DNA from: Nitrospina sp.
Lineage (GTDB): Bacteria; Nitrospinota; Nitrospinia; Nitrospinales; JACRGP01
DNA length: 64,000 nt
Assembly: GCA_024648695.1 (NCBI GenBank)
Contig: JACAVV010000030.1
Coordinates: 1-64,000 of the forward strand
Direction: 5' to 3'
The position numbers and the translations under genes are program-made. Shown here in pieces: positions 1 to 7,280 of the stretch. The first letter of the stretch is position 1, and each line of letters opens with the position of its first letter. The notes under the pieces were generated by a model. The model searched no databases, had not been told where the DNA came from, and saw only the letters and a program-made list of their open reading frames with translations.

Positions 1-52
1 TCCAAATCCACTTTTTATTTGCATCTTAAAGAGTGTGAGTTTAGGTTTAATC

Positions 53-72
53 ATAGAGATCAAGATCTCTAT
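53..72. repeat. Short perfect inverted repeat near the window start
   Basis: Nine-base arms (ATAGAGATC / GATCTCTAT) are separated by two bases. No U-run follows on either strand, so this is more like an operator or a chance palindrome than a terminator. Nothing else is visible in bases 1-263, which lie downstream of the minus-strand membrane protein gene. Confidence 0.3.
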
Positions 73-263
73 AAATTGCTACTAAAAATCATCAAAAAAC
101 GACCTCTTAACTAGTCTTGTACCTTAAAATAAATCTATAAATTTACTAAAGCGTTTCAAAAATGGAATCCAAAAGGCCGTATGAAACCACTCCTCAAAAA
201 ATTATGCAACGTTTCGGGGGTACATTTGGACCGCTTTTAATCCGGCGGGTTAATTTGAGTTCT

Positions 264-1229
264 TCAACGCTTGAGATAAACGGGAAGCAGGAAATAGGCG
301 TTGTAATTCAAACCTTTCAGGTTCGCTGTCACCTCCAGTTCCCAAATAATGCTGGGCCGTTCGGCGATTTGGGAATCGAAATCTTCGTCGGGAGGCAATT
401 CCCACTCAATGGCCAGTTCTCCACCATCGCCTAAAGTAACATCATCCACCGTACGTGAATCGCAATAAACCAGATAAGGAACCATTTGTTTGGTTTCTGC
501 GTTCTTGCCGCCAACCCATTCAAATTCCTCTTCAATGCATTTAAGCTTTAAATCCAGTTTTTGGATGGGTTTATCCACCGGCAATCCCCAAAGAACTAAT
601 GATATTTTTTCGCCCAAAAAAAACGGATACGTTTCGAACTGGAGAGAACTGTTACCGAATTTTTTAAATTGGACCAACAAATATATCAATCGGACCACAC
701 CCAAAGTTGGGATCAGATCGAAGAAAAGCACAATGCCTTCGATACCATCCCCCTCACCGGAAAAAAACGCCCAGTAATTAAAAGGGATCATGAAAATTAA
801 AACGATCAGGGTCAGAATCGTATGTTTGATCATGTGAATTTCTTTCTTTTCACGATAGCCCTCCGGTCCTTGAGGGTAATCCCATTCCCAGGGAGTGCTG
901 GATGCGTCCCGCTTTCCCCTTTTTATCTTTTTTTCCTCTTTGCGGCGTTGGAATCCGATAAGGATAAAAATAATGCCGGGAAGAAAAAACATTCCTCCAC
1001 CCACTCCCAGAACCCAGGGAGGCGCATTCATATCTTCCGGATCGTATTCGATCACACCCATAGACAGTAAAATGATCGCCAATCCGGCACAAAAGAAAGG
1101 GATGCCAAAGAAAAATGCGCCAAAGCTTTTGATGGCAACGTTAAATTGGGCGGTATGACTGTATGTGACAGAATGGGCACGCGAAATATTGCCGTCCTTC
1201 AGACTGAATTTAAGCATGGGTGTCCTCAT
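264..1229 (-). CDS. Membrane protein of unknown function
   Basis: I do not recognise this 321-residue protein. Two hydrophobic segments at about residues 36-60 and 72-92 form a probable hairpin. A basic linker (RRKEEKKIKRGKR) follows, then another hydrophobic pair at about 133-155 and 165-187. The C-terminal 130 residues are soluble and beta-rich with many acidic residues (PPDEDFD). The layout resembles small envelope proteins with a DUF3592-like membrane part, but I see no signature motif. It lies 37 bp downstream of queC on the same strand and is probably co-transcribed, though no link to queuosine is evident. The start could also be the second Met, five residues in. Confidence 0.7.
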   Translation of the reverse strand: MRTPMLKFSLKDGNISRAHSVTYSHTAQFNVAIKSFGAFFFGIPFFCAGLAIILLSMGVIEYDPEDMNAPPWVLGVGGGMFFLPGIIFILIGFQRRKEEKKIKRGKRDASSTPWEWDYPQGPEGYREKKEIHMIKHTILTLIVLIFMIPFNYWAFFSGEGDGIEGIVLFFDLIPTLGVVRLIYLLVQFKKFGNSSLQFETYPFFLGEKISLVLWGLPVDKPIQKLDLKLKCIEEEFEWVGGKNAETKQMVPYLVYCDSRTVDDVTLGDGGELAIEWELPPDEDFDSQIAERPSIIWELEVTANLKGLNYNAYFLLPVYLKR

Positions 1230-1266
1230 GAAAAAAATCCAGCCACAAACGCGCTGGAAAAATCCT

Positions 1267-1962
1267 TTAACTATTTACTTGATAAAGCAAAGGATCAAAA
1301 AATCCTGCCTCCTGAAATCCTTTTTTTCTCAACAGGCAACTATCGCAAACACCGCAGGCCATTCCTTCTTCATTAGGGTTGTAGCAACTGTGAGTGAGGC
1401 CATAGTCCAGTCCCAGCTCCATCCCCTGCTTGATGATCTGGGCTTTGGTCATCTGGATAAGAGGCGTGTGAATGGTGAACCGCGATCGACCCTCCACACC
1501 TGCCTTAGTGCCCAGATTGGCCGTTTTTTCAAAAGCTTCGATGTATTCGGGCCGGCAATCGGGGTAACCACTGTAATCCAGGGCATTGACACCGAGGAAC
1601 AGGTCTTCGGAACCGACCACTTCCGCATAGGCCAGGGCGTAGGATAAAAACAGGGTATTTCTAGCAGGTACGTAGGTTACGGGGATTTCGTGGCTCATGT
1701 CTGCTACAGAGCGGTGGGTGGGGACATCGATTGAATCTGTAAGGGCGGAACCGCCAAATTGTTTTAAGTCGACTTTAACTTCGCGGTGCTCCTCGGCATC
1801 GAACACCTTGGAAATCCTGCAGGCGCATTCCAATTCGACACGATGCCTTTGACCGTAATCGAAACTGAGCGTGAACAGCCGATAGCCTTGTTTTTTGGCA
1901 AGTACCAGAACTGTGGTAGAATCCAGACCTCCACTTAACAATATGATGGCTTTCTTCGTCAT
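1267..1962 (-). CDS. queC: 7-cyano-7-deazaguanine synthase QueC
   Basis: QueC converts 7-carboxy-7-deazaguanine to preQ0 using ATP and ammonia, in the queuosine tRNA-modification pathway in the cytosol. The N-terminal PP-loop SGGLDSTT (residues 10-17) binds ATP. The C-terminal zinc cluster Cys193, Cys203, Cys206 and Cys209 is complete. The length of 231 residues is normal for the family. No other que genes are in the window. The 211 bp separating it from the divergent ffh must hold promoters for both genes. I saw no preQ1 riboswitch in the leader. Confidence 0.95.
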   Translation of the reverse strand: MTKKAIILLSGGLDSTTVLVLAKKQGYRLFTLSFDYGQRHRVELECACRISKVFDAEEHREVKVDLKQFGGSALTDSIDVPTHRSVADMSHEIPVTYVPARNTLFLSYALAYAEVVGSEDLFLGVNALDYSGYPDCRPEYIEAFEKTANLGTKAGVEGRSRFTIHTPLIQMTKAQIIKQGMELGLDYGLTHSCYNPNEEGMACGVCDSCLLRKKGFQEAGFFDPLLYQVNS

Positions 1963-2094
1963 ATTTCAATCAACTGTGTCTAAAAAAGTTTAAATTATGG
2001 AAAAGAGGATATATTAAACCCTTGACCTTTGTATGTCTCCCTGTAAAAAATGAATTGATCGCCAAAAACATTGATAATTGGTAAGAAACGAAAC

Positions 2095-2127
2095 TTGACA
2101 ACGGGTAACCAATAATATATGTATCAT
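2095..2127 (+). promoter_or_regulatory. Candidate sigma-70 promoter for ffh
   Basis: A consensus TTGACA -35 box lies at 2095-2100. It is followed at 17 bp by TATGTA and at 21 bp by TATCAT, so the -10 element is poor or ambiguous. The ffh start is about 50 bp further on. Only the -35 is convincing. Confidence 0.35.
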
Positions 2128-2173
2128 GTTATAAACCATTATTTTTATCTTATCCAGAGTAATTTCTAACAAT

Positions 2174-3526
2174 ATGTTCGAAAATTTATCCAATCGCCTG
2201 GAAGCGATTTATAAAAACCTCAAGGGCCGCGGCAAATTAAAAGAAGCCGATGTCGATGCCGCTCTGCGTGAAATTCGCATTGCCTTTATTGAAGCCGACG
2301 TCAGCTTGCCCGTCATAAAAGAATTTCTGGAAAAGGTCCGCGAAAAAGCAGTAGGCCATGAAGTATTAAAAAGTCTCACCCCTGGTCACCAGATGGTCAA
2401 AATCGTCAATGACGAATTAAAAGACCTGTTAGGGGAAGAAGGGGCCAAACTGCAAATGGCTTCCAACGAAACCACCATCGTTCTGATGGTAGGTCTGCAG
2501 GGTTCAGGTAAAACCACAACCGCCGGTAAACTGGCCAGGATGCTTAAGAAGGAAGGTAAAAAATGCATGCTGGTTCCAGCCGACGTTTACCGTCCTGCGG
2601 CTATTGATCAATTGAACGTTCTTGGTCAGGATCTGGAAGTGGATGTTTTTCAGGCAGAAGGTGAGAATGATCCGGTAAAAATTTGTAAAAATGCCGTGGC
2701 CGAAGCGGCACGAAGGATGTGCCAGGTAGCGATTCTCGATACCGCCGGACGGACTCAGGTGGACGAGGACCTCATGGAGGAAATCCGCAACATCAAAAAA
2801 GCGGTGAATCCCCATGAAGTGCTGTTTGTTGCCGATTCGATGATGGGGCAACAGGCAGTCGATGTCGCCAGGACCTTTCATGAAGCGGTTGGCATAGATG
2901 GTGTGGTGTTGACGAAAATGGATGGTGATGCCCGAGGCGGTGCGGCATTGTCCATTAAAACGGTTACTGGCAAACCCATCAAGTACATGGGTGTTGGAGA
3001 AAAACTGGAGGCCTTGGAACCCTTTCATCCTGACCGGGTGGCCTCTAGAATTTTGGGTAAAGGTGACGTTCTCTCCCTCATTGAAAAGGCGGAAGAAGCC
3101 TACGATCTTGAAGAGCAGGCCGAGCTTGAGAAAAAGTTTAAAAAGAACGCCTTCGATCTGGAAGATTTTCGCGACCAGCTCAAGCAGGTCAAAAAAATGG
3201 GATCCTTGCAACAATTGGTAGGAATGATCCCAGGCGCCTCCAAATTGATGAAAGGCGTGCAGGTCGATGATAGTGTGCTGGTAAAAACCGAGGCCATTAT
3301 CGATTCAATGACTCCTGTGGAGCGAAGTAAGCAGAATCTGATAAACGGAAGCAGAAAGCGGCGGATAGCCGCCGGAAGCGGAACGACGGTCAACGACATC
3401 AATAAATTGCTCAAGCAATTTGCTCAAATGAAAAAAATGATGAAAAAAATGTCCTCGGGTAAATTTAAAGGTGGTATGGACTTGTCCCAAATGATGGGAG
3501 GAGGTAGAGGTTTTCCACCTTTTTGA
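2174..3526 (+). CDS. ffh: Signal recognition particle protein Ffh (SRP54)
   Basis: Ffh is the GTPase of the signal recognition particle. It binds signal sequences of nascent inner-membrane and secreted proteins with 4.5S RNA and docks on FtsY. The N-terminal helical bundle covers about residues 1-90. The NG GTPase domain has the P-loop GLQGSGKTT (107-115), DTAGR (189-193) and TKMDGDARGG (247-256). The methionine-rich M domain covers about 325-450 and ends in MKKMMKKM and a GGGRG tail. The length of 450 residues is typical. It heads the run of ribosome-related genes that follows, the common order in many bacteria. Confidence 0.97.
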   Translation: MFENLSNRLEAIYKNLKGRGKLKEADVDAALREIRIAFIEADVSLPVIKEFLEKVREKAVGHEVLKSLTPGHQMVKIVNDELKDLLGEEGAKLQMASNETTIVLMVGLQGSGKTTTAGKLARMLKKEGKKCMLVPADVYRPAAIDQLNVLGQDLEVDVFQAEGENDPVKICKNAVAEAARRMCQVAILDTAGRTQVDEDLMEEIRNIKKAVNPHEVLFVADSMMGQQAVDVARTFHEAVGIDGVVLTKMDGDARGGAALSIKTVTGKPIKYMGVGEKLEALEPFHPDRVASRILGKGDVLSLIEKAEEAYDLEEQAELEKKFKKNAFDLEDFRDQLKQVKKMGSLQQLVGMIPGASKLMKGVQVDDSVLVKTEAIIDSMTPVERSKQNLINGSRKRRIAAGSGTTVNDINKLLKQFAQMKKMMKKMSSGKFKGGMDLSQMMGGGRGFPPF

Positions 3527-3571
3527 AAAAATTCGTGTTATTCTGTGTAAACTGGAATCAATCTAGCCCGA

Positions 3572-3577
3572 TATAAT
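3572..3577 (+). promoter_or_regulatory. Possible -10 element for the rpsP operon
   Basis: A perfect TATAAT lies in the 118 bp between ffh and rpsP, with no good -35 box at the expected spacing (AAACTG at 3549-3554). It could give the ribosomal protein operon its own promoter, separate from ffh. Confidence 0.3.
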
Positions 3578-3644
3578 AAACACGGTCGCTGTCCGGCGGC
3601 CTATTTGTATTTGTTACATTATATTAATCTAAGGAGAAACTATT

Positions 3645-3890
3645 TTGGTAGTGATCAGACTGTCCCGCCGAGGGTCAAAAAAACGTCCATTTTATCGGAT
3701 TGTGGCCATGGATTCGCGGTCGCCCCGTGATGGAAAATATTTGGAAAATTTAGGAACTTTTGATCCTTTGAAATCTGAAGATGGATGTAAGATTGATGCT
3801 GAAAAAGCCACGACTTGGCTCAAAAACGGAGCGCAACCCAGTAAACGGGTGGCAACTTTATTAAAACAATCTGGAATTGAATGTAACTAG
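3645..3890 (+). CDS. rpsP: 30S ribosomal protein S16
   Basis: S16 is a small-subunit assembly protein bound to 16S rRNA. The 81 residues match the family's usual length, with the signature start [19 protein letters not shown] and the internal [14 protein letters not shown]. The start is TTG at 3645, eight bases after a strong AAGGAG (3631-3636). A GTG two codons downstream is the only alternative. Gene order rpsP-khpA-rimM-trmD is the classic translation operon. Confidence 0.96.
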   Translation: MVVIRLSRRGSKKRPFYRIVAMDSRSPRDGKYLENLGTFDPLKSEDGCKIDAEKATTWLKNGAQPSKRVATLLKQSGIECN

Positions 3891-3997
3891 TCTTCTTACT
3901 TCTTGTGTTTCCCTGATTCGAACGCTCGAGCTGAATCTCCATCAACTTACCTCTCTTTCTAAAATTCAGGTGAACGCCCCCAGAGGAGGGTGGGTTT

Positions 3998-4228
3998 ATG
4001 AAAGAGCTCATTTTAATGATTGCAAAATCTTTGGTGGATAAGCCGGACGAGGTCGATTTAAAAGAGGTTGAGGGAGAAAAGACCACGGTTCTGGAACTTC
4101 GTGTCGCCAAAGACGACTTGGGCAAGGTGATTGGTAAGCAGGGAAAAACGGCTCGCGCAATGCGTACTATCCTGAATGCTACTGCCACCAAGTTGAGAAA
4201 ACGTGCTGTATTGGAAATTATTGAATAA
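3998..4228 (+). CDS. khpA: KH-domain RNA-binding protein KhpA
   Basis: This is a small single-KH-domain RNA-binding protein of the YlqC/KhpA family (76 residues), found next to rpsP in many bacteria. The KH loop is GKVIGKQGK (residues 42-50). In other bacteria KhpA pairs with KhpB and binds many transcripts. A GAGGAGG ribosome-binding site lies about 10 bases upstream. rimM starts three bases after its stop, so the two are translationally close. The 107-bp gap after rpsP shows no other gene. Confidence 0.93.
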   Translation: MKELILMIAKSLVDKPDEVDLKEVEGEKTTVLELRVAKDDLGKVIGKQGKTARAMRTILNATATKLRKRAVLEIIE

Positions 4229-4231
4229 CTT

Positions 4232-4750
4232 ATGGATTGGGTCCAGGTTGGTAAAATCACCAAAACGCATGGCTTGAAAGGTGAATTGAAATACCTGCCA
4301 CATTTTTCCGGCCCCGAATTTGATCTGGGTTCTCAACGTATTCTCCTTAAACACTCTGAATTGCAAGATACCGAGCAGGAGATCGAATGGGTTCGCGGTC
4401 ACGGCAAAAAATTGATCGTCAAGTTTCGCAATTGCGACTCCATCGAGCAGGCTCAGACCCTGGCAGGCTCCGCGCTTTACTTGAATGCGGGAGATTTGCC
4501 GCCTTTACCGCAAGGGGAATATTACTGGTTCGAGATTGAGGGACTGGAAGTTTTCGATGAGGACGGTAACCATTTTGGTCGCGTCACGGAAATTTTTTCC
4601 ACCGGTAGCAACGATGTCTATGTGGTGCGCGATGGCAATAAGGAATTGCTTCTGCCCATGATAGAGGATGTGGTCAAGTCCATCGATTTGAAAAAAGGAA
4701 CTTTGGTATTTCATGCAGTTGACGGACTCTTCCAGGACTCTCCGCTTTGA
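4232..4750 (+). CDS. rimM: Ribosome maturation factor RimM
   Basis: RimM assists 30S head assembly and binds S19. The N-terminal beta-barrel begins with VGKITKTHGLKGELK. The C-terminal PRC barrel contains the conserved GEYYWFEIEGLEVF stretch and ends near LLPMIEDVVKSIDL. The 172-residue length is usual. Its 3' end overlaps the trmD start by 38 bases, which implies translational coupling. Confidence 0.95.
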   Translation: MDWVQVGKITKTHGLKGELKYLPHFSGPEFDLGSQRILLKHSELQDTEQEIEWVRGHGKKLIVKFRNCDSIEQAQTLAGSALYLNAGDLPPLPQGEYYWFEIEGLEVFDEDGNHFGRVTEIFSTGSNDVYVVRDGNKELLLPMIEDVVKSIDLKKGTLVFHAVDGLFQDSPL

Positions 4751-5438
4751 TATCCTGACCCTGTTCCCAGGAATGTTTGAGGGATTTTTAAACGAAAGCC
4801 TGTTAAAAAAGGCCCGCGACAAAAACCTGTTAGACATTCGCATCCATAATATCCGGGATTACACACTCGATAAGCATAAACGGGTAGACGATTATCCATT
4901 CGGTGGCGGTGTGGGGATGATCATGAATGCCGAACCCATTGTCCGGACCCTGGAAACGGTAAAAGAAGGAAGGTCGCCCATTCGGACTATAATGATGTCG
5001 CCTTCGGGATTGCCTTTCAATCAGGAAAAAGCGAGGCAATTGGCACAGGAAGAAAATATAGTATTAGTGTGCGGGCGTTATGAAGGTGTCGATGAACGGG
5101 TCAACCAGCATTATGTAGACGAAGAGTTGTCGATCGGAGATTTTGTTCTTTCCGGCGGAGAGATTCCGGCCATGGCCGTGGTGGAAGCGGTAGCGCGGCT
5201 GGTTCCCGGTTTCATGGGAGATGAAGCCTCAGCTGAAGAGGAATCGTATACGGGGCATTTGCTGGAGTATCCGCAGTACACGCGGCCGCAGGAGTTTCGC
5301 GGCCATAAAGTGCCCGATGTTCTGCTGTGCGGCGACCCGAAAAAAATCAAACAATGGCAGTACGAAGAAGCATTGAAAAAAACCGCCGAACGCCGTCCCG
5401 ATTTACTGAAAAAGCGTGCGCGATCTAACAGTCCATAA
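4713..5438 (+). CDS. trmD: tRNA (guanine-N1)-methyltransferase TrmD
   Basis: TrmD is a SPOUT-class enzyme that methylates G37 of tRNAs reading CNN and some other codons, preventing frameshifts. The trefoil-knot motifs VCGRYEGVDERV and SIGDFVLSGGEIPAM are present, with GGGVGMIMNAEP upstream. The 241-residue length is typical. The start is ATG 4713, inside rimM. The family normally begins near RFDILTLFP, ten residues later, but no ATG or GTG is nearer, only a TTG at 4719. The N-terminus may therefore be slightly extended because of the overlap. Confidence 0.96.
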   Translation: MQLTDSSRTLRFDILTLFPGMFEGFLNESLLKKARDKNLLDIRIHNIRDYTLDKHKRVDDYPFGGGVGMIMNAEPIVRTLETVKEGRSPIRTIMMSPSGLPFNQEKARQLAQEENIVLVCGRYEGVDERVNQHYVDEELSIGDFVLSGGEIPAMAVVEAVARLVPGFMGDEASAEEESYTGHLLEYPQYTRPQEFRGHKVPDVLLCGDPKKIKQWQYEEALKKTAERRPDLLKKRARSNSP

Positions 5439-5455
5439 AGAAAATTCCCGAATCC

Positions 5456-6022
5456 TTGAACGATAATATTCACCTGGCACTGGTTCACTTTCCCGTTTAC
5501 AACAAAGCCGGGGATACCGTGACCTCTTCCGTCACCACCCTGGACATCCACGACATTTCGCGGATTTGCAGGACCTATGCACTCGGAACTTTTTTCATCA
5601 CCACGCCCCTGAAAACGCAGAGGCAACTGGTGGAACAGGTGACACGGCATTGGCGCGACGGCTATGGAGGCCAGTATAATCCCAGCCGGAAAGAAGCGCT
5701 CACCAACACCCGCGTCTGCAATCTTGTGGCGGAAGCTATTGGGACCATTGAAAGAGAAACGGGAGAGCGGCCGCAAACCATTGTTACGGATGCAAGAACA
5801 TTTCCCAACAGCATTGGCTATGGGGCCTTGCGGGAAACCCTGAAGAAGAAGGGACAATACCTTATACTTTTCGGGACGGGCTGGGGATTGGACAAGGAAA
5901 TTATGAACTCGGCGGATTACATTTTAGACCCCATTGCCGGTGTCGAAAAATTTAATCATTTGCCAGTTCGCTCAGCAATTGCTATTATACTTGACCGTCT
6001 TTTAGCTCCCGGCTCCCGATGA
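5456..6022 (+). CDS. SPOUT-like RNA methyltransferase (TM1570 family)
   Basis: This 188-residue protein belongs to the RNA methyltransferase family typified by Thermotoga TM1570 (Methyltrn_RNA_4), often encoded between trmD and rplS as here. Visible motifs are the N-terminal ALVHFPVYNK, the central YNPSRKEALTNTRV, and the C-terminal LFGTGWGL followed by DYILDPI and FNHLPVRSA, which form the knotted cofactor site. The RNA target is not established in this organism. The start appears to be TTG 5456 with a weak ribosome-binding site. It is 17 bases past the trmD stop, so it is co-transcribed. Confidence 0.85.
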   Translation: MNDNIHLALVHFPVYNKAGDTVTSSVTTLDIHDISRICRTYALGTFFITTPLKTQRQLVEQVTRHWRDGYGGQYNPSRKEALTNTRVCNLVAEAIGTIERETGERPQTIVTDARTFPNSIGYGALRETLKKKGQYLILFGTGWGLDKEIMNSADYILDPIAGVEKFNHLPVRSAIAIILDRLLAPGSR

Positions 6023-6110
6023 GGGATGGCGGAACTCAAATCAAGTTTGCTTTCAAATGAATTTTTTGAATTTTAAATAAATAAAACAGAGAAGAAGAGG
6101 AGAATGAGGA

Positions 6111-6524
6111 ATGAACCTGATTCAGCAAATCGAATCGCAATACATGAAAAAGGACGTGCCGGACATTCATCCCGGTGACACGGTCAAGGTGTCCGTGCGT
6201 ATCGTTGAAGGTGAAAAGGAACGCATTCAGGTGGTGGAAGGCGTGGTCATCCGTATCAGAGGTGGCGGAATTCGCAAAACCATCACCGTTCGAAAAGTTG
6301 CGTTCAACGTGGGAGTGGAGAGAATCTTTCCGGTACATTCACCGAAAGTGGAAAAAGTTGAAATCGTCAAGCGCGCCAAGGTGCGTCGCGCCAAATTGTA
6401 TTACCTGCGCGAACTGAGAGGAAAAGCCGCCCGCTTGAAAGAACTGAAGAAACCGACTCAGGCCGGCAAAAAGAAACGGACGCGGACAAGGCGCGCCAAA
6501 CCCAAAGCCGCCGCCAAAGCGTGA
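6111..6524 (+). CDS. rplS: 50S ribosomal protein L19
   Basis: L19 sits at the subunit interface. The core matches the family, with HPGDTVKV near residue 21, the run [13 protein letters not shown], and [15 protein letters not shown] near residue 96. At 137 residues it is about 20 longer than usual because of a C-terminal basic tail rich in Lys, Arg and Ala (residues about 110-137). An AGGAG-type ribosome-binding site directly precedes the ATG. It ends the operon and is followed by two hairpin terminators. Confidence 0.96.
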   Translation: MNLIQQIESQYMKKDVPDIHPGDTVKVSVRIVEGEKERIQVVEGVVIRIRGGGIRKTITVRKVAFNVGVERIFPVHSPKVEKVEIVKRAKVRRAKLYYLRELRGKAARLKELKKPTQAGKKKRTRTRRAKPKAAAKA

Positions 6525-6682
6525 TGAGATTACGAGACCAGTAAAATCGCTTGCTAAATAAGCAAATAATGTAAAAATGTGAGCATATTTGTCTCAAAAT
6601 GAACAATTTTTTCCTTAACTGGACTACCTGAGAAACAGGGAAGGTGCTTTCAAAAGCATTAAAAAATAAGGACTTATTTAAG

Positions 6683-6706
6683 AAAATCTGGGCCCACCCA
6701 GGTTTT
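6683..6706 (+). terminator. Hairpin terminator after rplS
   Basis: A ten-base stem (AAAATCTGGG with CCCAGGTTTT, one U-G pair) has a four-base loop, with the U-run forming the 3' end of the stem. It lies about 160 bp past the rplS stop. Confidence 0.5.
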
Positions 6707-6770
6707 GGTCTGGAATTTGCTTTTTAAGAGTATTATACCTTCTCTCCTCCAAGTTAAGGTTTGAGTTTTA

Positions 6771-6802
6771 AGCCCCCGACTCGGGTCGGGGGCTATTTTT
6801 TT
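6771..6802 (+). terminator. Strong rho-independent terminator
   Basis: A perfect ten-base stem (AGCCCCCGAC / GTCGGGGGCT) with a TCGG tetraloop is followed by ATTTTTTT. It is the strongest terminator in the window and closes the ribosomal operon, or ends a short transcript arising in the 246 bp after rplS. Confidence 0.9.
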
Positions 6803-6857
6803 GTCGTTTTTCGGGAATCAATTTCCTCCCTCAACCCGAATTATGGATAAGAAATCA

Positions 6858-6915
6858 ACCTTTCTCCTGGAGAGAGAGGACTTAGGTGTGGAGCATAAAG
6901 GAGGCCAAAGGCCCA
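6858..6915. repeat. Dispersed intergenic palindromic repeat, copy A
   Basis: It begins CCTTTCTCCTGGAGAGAG and is followed by GGACTTAGGTGTGG and then GAGGCCAAAGGCCCA. The same order of blocks recurs at 35358-35417. See the finding on the repeat family. Confidence 0.55.
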
Positions 6916-7280
6916 CAATTTAGAGTCCTCAATGAGTTTTTTGAGCAATTTAAACGACTTTTTGGGTTTCCCCTTCATATCCAAAATTCGGCTTATCCAA
7001 GACGAAGACCTGAAAATGAAAAAACTTGAGCGCAAATGGTTAACTTTATAGTTATCAATTCATTAAGGTCGATTTCCGAAACCGCCAAAATCACCTCTTA
7101 AGTGAAAAAATGTCTTCACATTTTAAATTGTAAACATTATTATATTACATCCACAGTCATTTTTTATTATTAGTGTCCATGAATTTATTACGTGTTTGTC
7201 TGATTCCAGAATTGAGTTGTTTGAAATAACCCTATGGAAATTCGTTCCTGTTCGATCATTAAAATTTTAATATTTAAAAT

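Larger units (their letters stand above)
6525..7280. other. 756-bp intergenic stretch, no gene seen
   Basis: Besides the two terminators it holds one copy of a dispersed palindromic repeat (6858-6915) and an AT-rich stretch before the histidine kinase start. A minus-strand open frame at 6841-7035 overlaps the repeat, has no good ribosome-binding site and no recognisable product. I see no RNA gene I can support. Confidence 0.5.

Noticed and set aside
1963-2173. A preQ1 riboswitch before queC
   Set aside because: The leader on the minus strand shows no aptamer-like stem and A-rich pseudoknot tail.
7036-7280. A possible small RNA gene or riboswitch before the large histidine kinase
   Set aside because: I found AT-rich sequence without a stable fold or a terminator in the right direction.
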